This document shows, piece after piece, positions 1 through 8,277 of a stretch of 64,000 nt of DNA. Within the stretch, counting starts at the first letter, position 1, and each line of letters opens with the position of its first letter. Origin of the DNA: Oryzisolibacter propanilivorax (GTDB lineage: Bacteria; Pseudomonadota; Gammaproteobacteria; Burkholderiales; Burkholderiaceae_C); assembly GCF_900103645.1 (NCBI RefSeq), contig NZ_FNHP01000003.1, positions 310,001-374,000 on the forward strand, given 5' to 3'. Under the pieces are notes generated by a model. That model saw nothing but the letters and a program-made list of their open reading frames with translations, ran no database searches and was not told the origin of the DNA. A program made the position numbers and the translations under genes.

Positions 1-2
1 TG

Positions 3-737
3 GACAACGGCCACAGCGGCCATGCGCGCCAGGCCTGCGACGCGGTGCTGGGCCTGCTGCCGCGTCATGGCGACACGCAGGTGTTCTGGCAGCGTGTGCG
101 CGCCGGCGCGCGCCTGGCCGACGCCGGCGTGGGCACCACGCAGGTCATCCGCGACTTCGACATTGGTGCCGAGGTGCTGCGCATCCTGGCGGCCAAGGCA
201 CCGGCCGGCCATGGCGCACATTCCAACTACTGCCGTGTCGCGGGCCGCAGCGTGAACGACTGGCTGGCCGACGCCGCGCAGATGCCCCAGTTCTTGCAAG
301 CGCTGGTCGACAGCGGCTGGGTGGTACCCGACGCGCCGCCGCACCAGAGCCGCTTCTGGCGCCTGCTGCAGGGCGAGCGCGCGGAGATGTTCGGCGTGTT
401 CAGCGCCTATGAGCTGCAGGTCATCCACGACTGGCTGCGCGGCGAGGGCAGCAGCGACGGCCAGGCCTGGGACGAGCGCGGCGCGGCCAACCAGTCGCCG
501 CGGCGCCGGCCGAGCTTTCGGGCTATGCAGCGCGCCGCGCGTGTGGATGACGGCAATACCGCCGTGGCGCAGCCCTTGCCGCTGGACCCGGACATCCCGG
601 CATTCGAGGAGCGGCTGCGCCCCCTGCAGGGCGCCGCACGCCGCGCCGCGCTGGTGGCGGCCATGGCGCCGGGCGAGCACTGGACGCCCACCGGACTGCA
701 TGCCACGCGGCTGTTCCGGGCCGAAGGCCTGTGCTGA
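3..737 (+). CDS. Iron-containing redox enzyme family protein, 3' part only
   Basis: This is the C-terminal 244 residues of a gene that begins before the window; the reading frame is open from base 3. The first visible residues (DNGHSGHA) match the Asn/Gly/His motif of the haem-oxygenase-like iron-containing redox enzyme family. Further on, EVLRILAAKA, GHGAH, a GRSVNDWL stretch and a C-terminal MFGVF..YEL.VI.DWL segment follow the order I remember for that family. Members are soluble all-helical proteins that bind iron through Glu and His side chains; their substrates are mostly unknown. The last 90 residues are rich in Arg, Ala and Pro and look poorly conserved. The N-terminal metal ligands lie outside the window, so neither an intact metal site nor the start can be checked. 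Confidence 0.6.
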   Translation, partial: DNGHSGHARQACDAVLGLLPRHGDTQVFWQRVRAGARLADAGVGTTQVIRDFDIGAEVLRILAAKAPAGHGAHSNYCRVAGRSVNDWLADAAQMPQFLQALVDSGWVVPDAPPHQSRFWRLLQGERAEMFGVFSAYELQVIHDWLRGEGSSDGQAWDERGAANQSPRRRPSFRAMQRAARVDDGNTAVAQPLPLDPDIPAFEERLRPLQGAARRAALVAAMAPGEHWTPTGLHATRLFRAEGLC

Positions 738-893
738 CCATGCCGCGCTCCGTCCCACAGGCTGTGCGCGCTGGCGTCCCCGTCGCAGGGGCGCAGACCT
801 ACGCGGCGCGGTTGCATCGGCGCACAGGCCGCGGCGAGGGCATTGCGTAACTTCAGGCCATCGCAACCCACCACCCATCAGGAGGAACTCACC

Positions 894-968
894 ATGCCCG
901 TCATCTTGTGGCTTCTAGGCGTCCCGCTGTCGATCGTGCTGCTGTTGATGCTGTTCGGCGTCCTGTGA
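894..968 (+). CDS. 24-residue single-TM membrane microprotein
   Basis: A very short open reading frame of 24 codons begins at ATG 894 and ends at TGA 966-968. An AGGAGGA ribosome-binding site lies at 880-886, seven bases before the ATG, which is stronger than most sites in this window. The product starts MPVILWLLGVPLS and is almost entirely hydrophobic, with a central Gly-Val-Pro and no charged residues, so it would be a single membrane span. It is followed 33 bases later by a terminator hairpin, so it looks like a complete transcription unit. I recall similarly sized hydrophobic peptides in Proteobacteria but cannot assign a family or function. A chance ORF is possible, though the ribosome-binding site, composition and terminator together argue against it. 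Confidence 0.55.
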   Translation: MPVILWLLGVPLSIVLLLMLFGVL

Positions 969-1001
969 CGCGCGCGGCGCATGCCGCATCGATTTCTACC
1001 G

Positions 1002-1031
1002 GCCCGCAGATGGCGACGTCTGCGGGCTTTC
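1002..1031 (+). terminator. Rho-independent terminator after the microprotein
   Basis: A perfect 9-bp stem, GCCCGCAGA at 1002-1010 pairing with TCTGCGGGC at 1019-1027, with an 8-base loop, is followed by TTTCT. It sits between the plus-strand microprotein and the converging gpsA gene. The T-tract favours function on the plus strand. Confidence 0.6.
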
Positions 1032-1050
1032 TCGTGGGCGCGCGGCGCCC

Positions 1051-2052
1051 CTACTCTTCGCGCGGGTCGCGTGCCATCAGGCGCTGCACGGCGGCGCCGG
1101 CGTGCAGCTGGCCATCCAGCAGCGCCACCACGGTCTCGGACAAGGGCATCTCCACGCCCACATGGAGCGCGCGCGCCAGTACCGTGCGCGCGCAGTACAC
1201 GCCCTCGGCCACATGGCCCAGCGACTGCACCGCCTGCTGCGCATCCAGCCCCTGCGCCAGCAGCAGGCCAACCCTGCGGTTGCGCGACAGGTCGCCGGTG
1301 GCCGTCAGCACCAGGTCGCCCAGGCCCGACAGGCCCATGAAGGTCTCGACGCGCGCGCCCAGGGCCACGCCCAGGCGCGTCATCTCCGCCAGCCCGCGGG
1401 TGATGAGCGCGGCGCGGGCGTTCAGGCCCAGTTGCAGGCCATCACACAGGCCGGTGGCAATCGCCAGCACGTTCTTCACCGCGCCGCCGACCTCAACGCC
1501 ACGCACATCATCGTTGGCATACACGCGCAGCTGCGGGCTGTGCAGCGCCTCCACCAGCGCCTGGCGCACGGCGGGATGCGCGCTGGAGGCGACCAGCGCG
1601 GTGGGCTGGCCGCGCGCCACTTCCAGCGCGAAGCTGGGGCCGCTCAGGGCGCCGGCCGGCACCGCGGGCGCCACCTGCGCATGGACCTCGTGCGCCATCA
1701 GGCCAAAGGCGGCGCCGGGCTGGACGGTCTCGAAGCCCTTGCACAGCCAGGCCAGCGGCATGCGGCAGTCCTGCAGCCGCTGCAGCAGGCCGCGAAGCGC
1801 CGCCATGGGCGTTCCCAGGATGACCAGGTCGGCGCCGGGCAGCAGTGCCGCCGGGTCGCCCGCGGCCAGCTGCAGCGCCGCCGGCAGCGGCACGCCCGCC
1901 AGGTAGCGCGCGTTCTCGCGTGCCGCCTGCATGGCAGCCATCTGCGCGGCGTCGCGCGCCCACAGGGTGACGGCGTGGCCATGCGGGTGCAGGGCCGCGC
2001 TGATGGCGATCGCCGTGCCCCAGGCACCCGCGCCAAAGACTACTATTTTCAT
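1051..2052 (-). CDS. gpsA: NAD(P)H-dependent glycerol-3-phosphate dehydrogenase
   Basis: Reduces dihydroxyacetone phosphate to sn-glycerol 3-phosphate, the precursor of phospholipid backbones, in the cytosol. The 333-residue length is normal. The N-terminal Rossmann motif GAGAWGTA (residues 7-14) is intact, and the conserved [13 protein letters not shown] segment contains the expected catalytic lysine near residue 193. It is the last gene of a minus-strand block rhodanese-grxC-secB-gpsA typical of Burkholderiales. The start codon ATG (2052-2050) lies inside a copy of the dispersed repeat, and the first few codons (MKIV) are repeat-derived. I see no strong ribosome-binding site, because the upstream sequence is the repeat itself. 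Confidence 0.95.
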   Translation of the reverse strand: MKIVVFGAGAWGTAIAISAALHPHGHAVTLWARDAAQMAAMQAARENARYLAGVPLPAALQLAAGDPAALLPGADLVILGTPMAALRGLLQRLQDCRMPLAWLCKGFETVQPGAAFGLMAHEVHAQVAPAVPAGALSGPSFALEVARGQPTALVASSAHPAVRQALVEALHSPQLRVYANDDVRGVEVGGAVKNVLAIATGLCDGLQLGLNARAALITRGLAEMTRLGVALGARVETFMGLSGLGDLVLTATGDLSRNRRVGLLLAQGLDAQQAVQSLGHVAEGVYCARTVLARALHVGVEMPLSETVVALLDGQLHAGAAVQRLMARDPREE

Positions 2053-2101
2053 AGCTGGAAGCCCTTGTATTACAAGGGCTGGCAGGCAAAAAGACTCAAA
2101 A
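2041..2101 (+). repeat. Dispersed Comamonadaceae-type repeat, copy 1
   Basis: Reads TTTTCATAGCTGG then a perfect 9-bp inverted repeat (AGCCCTTGT, three bases, ACAAGGGCT), then GGCAGGCAAAAAGACTCAAAA. It carries the gpsA start codon on its minus strand and supplies the T-rich tail of the secB terminator. Confidence 0.85.
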
Positions 2102-2128
2102 CCGGCCGGCAGGAAGAGGGCCGGCCGG
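2090..2128 (-). terminator. Rho-independent terminator after secB
   Basis: On the minus strand a perfect 9-bp stem (plus-strand CCGGCCGGC 2102-2110 with GCCGGCCGG 2120-2128, 9-base loop) is followed by TTTTGAGTCTTTTT. The T-tract belongs to repeat copy 1. It lies between the secB stop and gpsA, so it may reduce read-through into gpsA. Confidence 0.6.
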
Positions 2129-2137
2129 CAAGTGCGC

Positions 2138-2593
2138 TTACTGCGCCGTGCTGTTGGCGGCCTCGGCGGCAGCGGCCTGCTGCTGCTCGTACATCGCCTG
2201 GAAGTTGATCTCGGCCAGGTGTACCGGCGGGAAGCCGGCGCGGGTGATCACGTCGGCGATGTTGCCGCGCAGGTAGGGGTAGACGATCTGCGGGCAGGCC
2301 ACGCCGACCACCATGCCCATCTGCTCCTCGGGCACGTTGCGGATCTCGAAGATGCCAGCCTGCTTGGCCTCGACCAGGAACACCGTCTTGTCCTGGATCT
2401 TGGTCTGCACGGTAGCGGTGACGGCGACCTCGAAGATGCCCTCGACCACCGGCGTGGCCTCCACGCCCAGCTGAATGTCCACGCTCGGCTGCTCCTGCTC
2501 CATCAGGATGGTGGGCGAATTGGGCTGCTCCAGCGACAGGTCCTTCAGGTACACGCGCTGGATCTGGAACACGGGGGTTGCTTCGGTGGCCAT
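2138..2593 (-). CDS. secB: Protein-export chaperone SecB
   Basis: Tetrameric cytosolic chaperone that keeps secretory precursors unfolded and hands them to SecA. The 151-residue product covers the family from [13 protein letters not shown] near the N-terminus to the conserved [14 protein letters not shown] near the C-terminus, followed by a short Gln/Ala-rich tail. The start at 2593 fits the family. It stands between grxC and gpsA in an operon-like series, but a 274-base gap with two hairpins separates it from grxC, so it may have its own promoter. A terminator follows it directly. Confidence 0.96.
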   Translation of the reverse strand: MATEATPVFQIQRVYLKDLSLEQPNSPTILMEQEQPSVDIQLGVEATPVVEGIFEVAVTATVQTKIQDKTVFLVEAKQAGIFEIRNVPEEQMGMVVGVACPQIVYPYLRGNIADVITRAGFPPVHLAEINFQAMYEQQQAAAAEAANSTAQ

Positions 2594-2867
2594 GGTCTTA
2601 CCGGTCTTTCAGTCAAAACAAAGCCCGCCGGGACGTAAAGCCTTCCGCAGCGGGCGCAGGAGCACCATTATGCAATGGTGCATGTGCGGGGCTGGTGCGG
2701 CGCGCTCAGAACGCGTGAATGAATCCGGCGTGGCCGAGCAGGCCGCGAAAACGCAGCCGATCCAGGCACAAAGCGCAGCCATAGCGCGGGCTATGGCGAG
2801 CATTTGCAACGACGAGCGGGTGTGTTTTGGCGGGATGAGCGGGCATAGCGGGTTCTTTCACACGTTC
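2594..2867. other. 274-bp gap between grxC and secB with two perfect hairpins
   Basis: No convincing gene. Two perfect 8-bp inverted repeats with 4-base loops are visible: GCACCATT/AATGGTGC at 2662-2681 and GCCATAGC/GCTATGGC at 2778-2797. Neither is followed by a T-tract on either strand, so they are not standard terminators. They may be leader structures or protein-binding sites for secB. Short reading frames here lack ribosome-binding sites and similarity I can recognise. Confidence 0.5.
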
Positions 2868-3125
2868 TCAGCCTTGCAGCAGGGGCATCAGGCCGCCGCG
2901 GCCGTCCAGCGCCACCAGGTCGTCGTGGCCGCCGACGTGCGTGTCGCCGATGAAGATCTGCGGCACGGTGCGCCGGCCGGTGATCTCCATCATGTGCTGG
3001 CGCGCGGCAGTGTCGGAATCGATGCGGATCTCCTCGATCTGCTCGACGCCCTTGGACTTCAGCAGTTGCTTGGCGCGGATGCAGTAGGGGCAGACGGCGG
3101 TGGTGTACATCTTGACGGCTTGCAT
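2868..3125 (-). CDS. grxC: Glutaredoxin 3
   Basis: Small glutathione-dependent thiol-disulfide oxidoreductase of the cytosol. At 85 residues it has the usual glutaredoxin 3 length. The dithiol active site CPYC is at residues 12-15, and the glutathione-binding TVPQIFIG and GGHDDL motifs follow in order. It lies 50 bases downstream of the rhodanese-like gene and upstream of secB, the standard neighbourhood in Burkholderiales. Confidence 0.95.
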   Translation of the reverse strand: MQAVKMYTTAVCPYCIRAKQLLKSKGVEQIEEIRIDSDTAARQHMMEITGRRTVPQIFIGDTHVGGHDDLVALDGRGGLMPLLQG

Positions 3126-3175
3126 GGCGTGATTCCTTGTCGTGTGGCTGTGGAAACCGGCAGGTGCAGGCGGCT

Positions 3176-3583
3176 TCAGCCTTTTTCAACCGGCATGCCG
3201 GCTTCGCGCCACGCCGCCAGGCCGCCAGCCAGGGGCTGGACGCGCTCGTAGCCCAGGCCCTTGGCAACGGCAGCGGCGCGGCTGGCGCGCGCGCCCTTGG
3301 CGCACACCAGGATGACCGGCACGGCCTTGTTCTTCACCACCTGCGGCAGGCGCTCCTGCAGCTGCGCCAGCGGCACGTTCTTCGCCCCGCCGGCGTGGCC
3401 GGCCGCGAACTCCGCTGGCTCGCACACGTCGATGACCACCGCCTTTTCGCGGTTGATGAGCTGCACCGCCTGCGCAGCGGTCACGCCGCCGGCCATGCCG
3501 CCGCGCAGCGTGGGCACCAGCAGCATGGCGCCCGAGGCCAGGGCCAGAAAGATCAGATACCAGTTGTCGAGAATGAACGTCAC
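3176..3583 (-). CDS. Membrane-anchored rhodanese-like sulfurtransferase
   Basis: A 135-residue protein with an N-terminal membrane span (residues about 7-25) and one rhodanese domain. The active-site loop is [10 protein letters not shown] with the presumed persulfide-carrying cysteine at residue 94; the CH2A-like segment [15 protein letters not shown] and the C-terminal [14 protein letters not shown] are typical. It probably moves sulfane sulfur or reports on thiol state at the membrane; the physiological acceptor is unknown. It is the first gene of the minus-strand block running through grxC and secB to gpsA, and it is divergent from gpmA. Confidence 0.9.
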   Translation of the reverse strand: MTFILDNWYLIFLALASGAMLLVPTLRGGMAGGVTAAQAVQLINREKAVVIDVCEPAEFAAGHAGGAKNVPLAQLQERLPQVVKNKAVPVILVCAKGARASRAAAVAKGLGYERVQPLAGGLAAWREAGMPVEKG

Positions 3584-3738
3584 GGGGGTTCCCTGGGCTT
3601 GAAAGAATCCCGGATTCTATGAATGCCGCGCACCTGCCCGGCACCGCCGCCATGCGCCCACGGCATAGGGGTCATGCCGGTTGCCTAAAATACGAGGTTT
3701 TTTGGCCTGCCACAGCCAGCCTCGAAACTGGGAGCCCC

Positions 3739-4482
3739 ATGCACAAACTCGTCCTGATCCGCCACGGCGAATCCACCTGGAACCTGGAAAACCGCTTCAC
3801 CGGCTGGACCGATGTGGACCTGACCCCGAAGGGCGTGCAGCAGGCCCTGACGGCCGGACGGCTGCTGGCGGCCGAGGGCTACGAGTTCGACGAATGCCAC
3901 ACCAGCGTGCTCAAGCGCGCCACGCACACCCTGTGGCACTGCCTGGACGCCATGAACCGCACCTGGCTGCCGGTGCACCACAGCTGGCGCCTGAACGAGC
4001 GTCACTACGGCGCGCTGCAAGGCCTGAACAAGGCCGAGACCGCGCGCCAGTACGGCGACGAGCAGGTACTGATCTGGCGCCGCAGCTATGGCACGCCACC
4101 CCCGGCACTGGAGGCGGGCGACCCGCGCGGTGCGCAGGGCGACATCCGCTACCGCCACCTGAACCCGGGCCAGGTGCCGCTGACCGAATGCCTGAAGGAC
4201 ACCGTCGAGCGTGTGCTGCCGTACTGGAACGAATCCCTCGCCCCGGCGCTGCGCAGCGGCCGGCGCCTGCTGGTGGTGGCGCACGGCAACTCCATGCGGG
4301 CGCTGGTCAAGCACCTGGACAGCATCTCCGACCAGGACATCGTCGGGCTGAACATCCCCAACGGGACTCCGCTGGTGTACGAACTGGATGAGCACCTCAA
4401 GCCCCTGCGCCACTACTATCTGGGCGACGCCGAGGTGGCGGCGCGTGCCGCCGAGGCCATGGTGTCGCAGGGCCGGGGCTGA
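3739..4482 (+). CDS. gpmA: 2,3-bisphosphoglycerate-dependent phosphoglycerate mutase
   Basis: Interconverts 3- and 2-phosphoglycerate in glycolysis and gluconeogenesis using a phosphohistidine intermediate. The 247-residue product starts [15 protein letters not shown], carrying the RHG phospho-acceptor motif. It also has [13 protein letters not shown], the ERHYGALQG loop and the second catalytic histidine in [11 protein letters not shown]. The ATG at 3739 gives the family N-terminus; an in-frame upstream extension to 3619 is not supported. A possible -10 element TAAAAT is at 3686-3691, without a clear -35. The gene is divergent from the rhodanese gene and followed by ctpA. Confidence 0.96.
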   Translation: MHKLVLIRHGESTWNLENRFTGWTDVDLTPKGVQQALTAGRLLAAEGYEFDECHTSVLKRATHTLWHCLDAMNRTWLPVHHSWRLNERHYGALQGLNKAETARQYGDEQVLIWRRSYGTPPPALEAGDPRGAQGDIRYRHLNPGQVPLTECLKDTVERVLPYWNESLAPALRSGRRLLVVAHGNSMRALVKHLDSISDQDIVGLNIPNGTPLVYELDEHLKPLRHYYLGDAEVAARAAEAMVSQGRG

Positions 4483-4586
4483 AGTTTCGGACGGCCCGTG
4501 CGGCGCCTGAAGAAACGGCCCGCATGGGGAACCAGCCCCAGGGGGCATGCTCCAAGCGTTATAAACACGCTTTCCAAAGGTGTTCA

Positions 4587-6023
4587 ATGGGCCAGAAACT
4601 CAAGATCGCGGGATGGATTTCGGTCGGCGCCCTGGCCGGGATGCTGACCACCGTCTCCCTGCAGACCGTGGCGCGCGGCGCCATGACGCCGCTGCCGCTG
4701 GAGGAAATCCAGCAGCTGTCGGCCGTGTTCGGTCTGATCAAGACCGACTACGTCGAGCCGGTCGATGACAAGAAGCTGATCACCGATGCCATCTCGGGCA
4801 TGGTCTCCAGCCTTGATCCGCACTCGCAGTATTTCGACAAGAAGTCCTTCAAGGAATTCCGCGAAGGCACGTCCGGGCGCTTCGTCGGCGTGGGCATCGA
4901 GATCACGCAGGAAGACGGCCTGATCAAGGTCGTCTCGCCCATCGAGGGCTCGCCCGCGTTCCGCGCCGGCCTCAAGACCAACGACCTGATCACCAAGATC
5001 GACGACACCGCCGTCAAGGGCCTGTCGCTGAACGATGCCGTCAAGCGCATGCGCGGCGAGCCCAACACCAAGGTGACGCTGACCATCTTCCGCAAGGACG
5101 AGAGCCGCACCTTTCCGGTGACCATCACGCGCGAGGAGATCAAGACCCAGTCCGTCAAGGGCAAGGTGGTCGAACCCGGCTATGCCTGGATCCGCCTGTC
5201 GCAGTTCCAGGAGCGCACGGTGGACGATTTCGTGCGCAAGGTCGAGGAGGTCTACAAGCAGGATCCGAACCTCAATGGCATGGTGCTGGATCTGCGCAAC
5301 GATCCGGGCGGGCTGCTGGATGCGGCCGTGGCCATCTCCGCGGCCTTCCTGCCAGAGGATGTTACGGTGGTTTCCACCAACGGCCAGCTGCCCGAGAGCA
5401 AGGCGACCTTCAAGTCGATTCCGCAGGACTATCTGCGCCGCGGCCAGGGCGATCCGCTCAAGCGCCTGCCGGCGGCCATCAAGCGCGTGCCGCTGGTGGT
5501 GTTGGTCAACGAGGGCTCGGCGTCTGCCAGCGAGATCGTCGCCGGCGCGCTGCAGGACCACCAGCGCGCCACCATCATGGGCAGCCAGACTTTTGGCAAG
5601 GGCTCGGTGCAGACGGTGCGCCCGCTGGGGCCCGACACCGGCATCAAGCTGACCACGGCGCGCTACTACACGCCCAGCGGCAAGTCCATCCAGGCCAAGG
5701 GCATCGTGCCCGACGTGATGCTGGACGAGACTGCTGAAGGTGACCTGTTCGCGTCGCTGCGCATGCGCGAGGCCGATCTGGAAAAGCACCTGACCAGCGG
5801 CCAGGGCGACGAGGAAAAGGACCCGGCGCGCGAGAAGGCGCGTGAGGAAGCCCGCAAGCGCCTGGAGGAAGAGGCCAAGAAGCCCATCGCCGAGCGCCGC
5901 CTGCCCGAGTTTGGCACTGACAAGGACTTCCAGCTGTCCCAGGCGCTGAACCAGCTCAAGGGCAAGACCGTGCTGGCCAGCAAGACGCTCACCGAGCGCA
6001 AGGAAGAGCCCAAGGAAAATTGA
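4587..6023 (+). CDS. ctpA: Carboxy-terminal processing protease, S41 family
   Basis: Periplasmic serine protease that trims or degrades envelope proteins from their C-termini. The 478-residue product has an N-terminal signal/anchor (about residues 7-28), then a PDZ domain (GVGIEITQEDG through a substrate-binding groove, about residues 95-190). The S41 catalytic domain carries GSASASEIVAGAL (residues 310-322, containing the catalytic serine) and TFGKGSVQ with the general-base lysine at residue 338. A charged Lys/Glu-rich tail (about 400-445) follows. The ATG at 4587 was chosen because it begins directly at the signal sequence. TATAAA at 4560-4565 could be a -10. It lies 104 bases after gpmA on the same strand, which is the usual betaproteobacterial order. 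Confidence 0.93.
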   Translation: MGQKLKIAGWISVGALAGMLTTVSLQTVARGAMTPLPLEEIQQLSAVFGLIKTDYVEPVDDKKLITDAISGMVSSLDPHSQYFDKKSFKEFREGTSGRFVGVGIEITQEDGLIKVVSPIEGSPAFRAGLKTNDLITKIDDTAVKGLSLNDAVKRMRGEPNTKVTLTIFRKDESRTFPVTITREEIKTQSVKGKVVEPGYAWIRLSQFQERTVDDFVRKVEEVYKQDPNLNGMVLDLRNDPGGLLDAAVAISAAFLPEDVTVVSTNGQLPESKATFKSIPQDYLRRGQGDPLKRLPAAIKRVPLVVLVNEGSASASEIVAGALQDHQRATIMGSQTFGKGSVQTVRPLGPDTGIKLTTARYYTPSGKSIQAKGIVPDVMLDETAEGDLFASLRMREADLEKHLTSGQGDEEKDPAREKAREEARKRLEEEAKKPIAERRLPEFGTDKDFQLSQALNQLKGKTVLASKTLTERKEEPKEN

Positions 6024-6054
6024 GCGCAGCGCCCAGGCGCCAGCCTCCCACCCA

Positions 6055-6081
6055 GGCCGGGCCGCGCTGCCCGGCCTTTTT
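6055..6081 (+). terminator. Rho-independent terminator after ctpA
   Basis: A 7-bp stem GGCCGGG (6055-6061) / CCCGGCC (6070-6076) with an 8-base loop is followed by TTTTTC. It separates ctpA from the adenylyltransferase gene 33 bases further on. Confidence 0.75.
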
Positions 6082-6114
6082 CATGCCCCGCAACCCCTGC
6101 ATTGCCCCGACGCC

Positions 6115-6879
6115 ATGACCGATGACCAGCTCCTACGCTACTCGCGCCACATCCTGCTCGACGAGATCGGCATCGAGGGGCAGGAGCGCATCCTGGCGGC
6201 GCATGTGCTGATCGTCGGCGCCGGCGGGCTGGGCTCACCGGCGGCGCTGTTCCTGGGATCGGCCGGTGTTGGCACGCTGACCCTGGCGGATGACGACGCG
6301 GTCGACCTGACCAACCTGCAGCGCCAGATCGCCCATACCACCGAGCGCGTCGGCCAACCCAAGGTGGAGTCCGCCGCCCTGGCTGTGCGCGCCATCAACC
6401 CGGGCGTGCAAGTGCGCGCGCTGCGCCAGCGCCTGGACGCACAGGCGCTGGCCAGCCTGGCGGTGCAGGCCGACGTGGTGCTGGACTGCACCGACAACTA
6501 CCGCACGCGCCAGGCCATCAACGCCGCCTGCGTGCAGACCGGAACGCCGCTGGTCGCCGGGGCGGCCATCCGCTTCGACGGGCAGATCTCAGTGTTCGAC
6601 CCGCGCGGCGCCGACACGCCGTGCTATGCCTGCCTGTTCCCGCCAGACGCGCAGTTCGAGGAGGTGCAGTGCTCGACCATGGGCGTGTTCGCCCCCATGG
6701 TCGGCATCATCGGCACCATGCAGGCGGCCGAGGCGCTGAAGCTGATCGCCGGCATCGGCTCATCCCTGGCCGGGCGGCTGCTGATGCTGGACGGCCGCGA
6801 CATGCAGTGGACCCAGATGCGCGCCGCGCGCGACCCCGAGTGCCCCGTGTGTCACACGCGCCACACGGCGGCGTGGTAG
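6115..6879 (+). CDS. MoeB/ThiF-family sulfur-carrier adenylyltransferase
   Basis: E1-like enzyme that adenylates the C-terminal glycine of a ubiquitin-fold sulfur carrier (MoaD or ThiS) with ATP. The 254-residue product has the N-terminal LLRYSRHILL motif and the nucleotide-binding GAGGLGSPAALFLGSAGVG run. NLQRQIAH follows with the conserved arginine, then DCTDNYRTR. Zinc-binding cysteine pairs are CYAC and CPVC. QCSTMGVFAPMVGIIG includes the cysteine present in many members. The family is hard to divide, so MoeB (molybdopterin) or ThiF (thiamine) cannot be settled here; no moa or thi gene lies next to it. In Burkholderiales it commonly follows ctpA, as here. Confidence 0.9.
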   Translation: MTDDQLLRYSRHILLDEIGIEGQERILAAHVLIVGAGGLGSPAALFLGSAGVGTLTLADDDAVDLTNLQRQIAHTTERVGQPKVESAALAVRAINPGVQVRALRQRLDAQALASLAVQADVVLDCTDNYRTRQAINAACVQTGTPLVAGAAIRFDGQISVFDPRGADTPCYACLFPPDAQFEEVQCSTMGVFAPMVGIIGTMQAAEALKLIAGIGSSLAGRLLMLDGRDMQWTQMRAARDPECPVCHTRHTAAW

Positions 6880-6986
6880 CCCCTCTCCTACGAAAGCGGC
6901 CTCGGGCCGCTGGCAGAATCCGCCCAGGTCCAGAACAACATTCGGACCAGTCCTGTCGACACCACGACCGGGCAAGGGGAATGCTT

Positions 6987-7397
6987 GTGAAACTGCGCAC
7001 CTATATCGTCGAAGACAACGCCACCATCCGCGAGAACCTGATCGGTGCCCTGCAGGAACTGGCCCAGATCGAGGCCGTGGGCACCGCCGAAACCGAGGAC
7101 GACGGCAAGGCCTGGCTGTCCGAGCACGCATCGCAATGGGATCTGGCCATCGTGGACCTGTTCCTGCGTCAGGGCAGCGGCCTGGGTGTGCTGGCGGCAT
7201 GCCGCAACCGCTTGGCGAACCAGAAGATGGTAGTGCTGAGCAACTACGCCACCCCGGACGTGCGCATGCGCTGCGCCCAGCTCGGCGTGGATGCCGTGTT
7301 CGACAAATCCAACGAAATCGAGGCCCTGGTCGACTACTGCATCGCGCACAGCCACACCCGGGTCGGCGCCGCGCGGGCCGGCTCGCTGGCCAACTGA
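6987..7397 (+). CDS. Single-domain response regulator (receiver only)
   Basis: A stand-alone receiver domain with no DNA-binding output. The acidic pocket Glu-Asp (IVED), the phospho-acceptor aspartate in AIVDLF (residue 57 from the GTG start) and the conserved lysine in FDKSNE (residue 107) are all present, so it should be phosphorylatable. The GTG at 6987 is preferred to the ATG at 6981, because GGGGA at 6976-6980 sits six bases from the GTG but touches the ATG. It converges on a NarL-type regulator whose divergent partner is a histidine kinase, so it may act as a phosphate sink, phosphorelay intermediate or protein-protein switch in that system. A strong bidirectional terminator follows it. 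Confidence 0.85.
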   Translation: MKLRTYIVEDNATIRENLIGALQELAQIEAVGTAETEDDGKAWLSEHASQWDLAIVDLFLRQGSGLGVLAACRNRLANQKMVVLSNYATPDVRMRCAQLGVDAVFDKSNEIEALVDYCIAHSHTRVGAARAGSLAN

Positions 7398-7417
7398 GGC
7401 GCCCCGCCAATCCGACC

Positions 7418-7461
7418 AGCAAAAAGAAAGGCCAGCGCAAGCGCTGGCCTTTCTTTTTGCT
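7418..7461. terminator. Bidirectional terminator between two convergent response regulators
   Basis: A perfect inverted repeat of about 20 bp per arm: AAAAAGAAAG then GCCAGCGC (7431-7438), two bases, GCGCTGGC (7441-7448), then CTTTCTTTTT. A-tracts and T-tracts on the two sides allow it to end transcription from both strands. Confidence 0.9.
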
Positions 7462-7503
7462 GCGGACAGGAGCGGCACGCCGCCCTACCCAGCATACGAC
7501 CGA

Positions 7504-8136
7504 TCAATCGATCAACTTGTTCTTCAGGGCGTAGTAGGTCAGGTCGCTGTTGGACGACAGCCCCATCTTTTCCATCAGGCGCGTGCGGTAGGTGCTCACC
7601 GTCTTGACGCTGAGCGACAGCGACTTGGCGATCTCGCCGGCCGTCTCGCCCTTGGCCAGTTTCAGAAACACCTGGAACTCGCGCTCCGACAGCTGCTCGT
7701 GCGGCGGTGCGTCGTCCTTGCGGTTGAGCTGCTGGGCCAGCAGGTCGGCCACGGCCGGCGTCAGGTAGCGCCGGCCCAGCGAGATGGTGCGGATGGCCTC
7801 GACGATCTCCTTGGGTTCGCACTCCTTGTTCAGGTAGCCGCTGGCACCCTGGCGGATCAGGCTGATGGCATAGTGCTCCTCAGGGTAACCGGAGAGGATC
7901 AGGATGCCCATGTCCGGCGCCTTGGCGCGCAACATGGCCAGGGCGTCCAGGCCGCTCTGGCCAGGCATGGACAGGTCCATCACCAGTACGTCGATCTCGT
8001 GCGTGCGCACCAAGTCGATGGCCTCGCGGCCATTGGAAGCTTCGCCCACCACGCGCAGGTCTACGTGTTCGGAGAGAAACTGCTTCAATCCCGACCGCAC
8101 GATGGCGTGGTCGTCCACAATGCCGATATTGATCAT
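7504..8136 (-). CDS. NarL/FixJ-type response regulator
   Basis: Two-domain transcription regulator of about 210 residues. The receiver begins MINIGIVDDHAIVRSG with the phospho-acceptor aspartate near residue 54 (VMDLSMPG). A C-terminal LuxR helix-turn-helix follows (LSEREFQVFLKLAKGETAGE then SVKTVSTYRTRLMEKM). The start at 8136 is favoured over an in-frame ATG at 8151: AAGAAGG lies four bases before the internal ATG, while nothing precedes the outer one. It is divergent from the CHASE3 histidine kinase at 8278, 141 bases apart, and is its probable partner. Target genes are unknown; the stress-type cluster downstream of the kinase is a candidate. Confidence 0.93.
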   Translation of the reverse strand: MINIGIVDDHAIVRSGLKQFLSEHVDLRVVGEASNGREAIDLVRTHEIDVLVMDLSMPGQSGLDALAMLRAKAPDMGILILSGYPEEHYAISLIRQGASGYLNKECEPKEIVEAIRTISLGRRYLTPAVADLLAQQLNRKDDAPPHEQLSEREFQVFLKLAKGETAGEIAKSLSLSVKTVSTYRTRLMEKMGLSSNSDLTYYALKNKLID

Positions 8137-8277
8137 TGAGCCTTCTTTCATCAGCCGCGCCGGCCGATCGGGCCGCGTGGCATATGGTTTCGGATGCGCT
8201 CACCACTGCATGGCGCTGCCAGTGAATGATATGCACTTTCCGGGCCCCGCCGCACAGGAATCTGGAGATGGTCTGAC

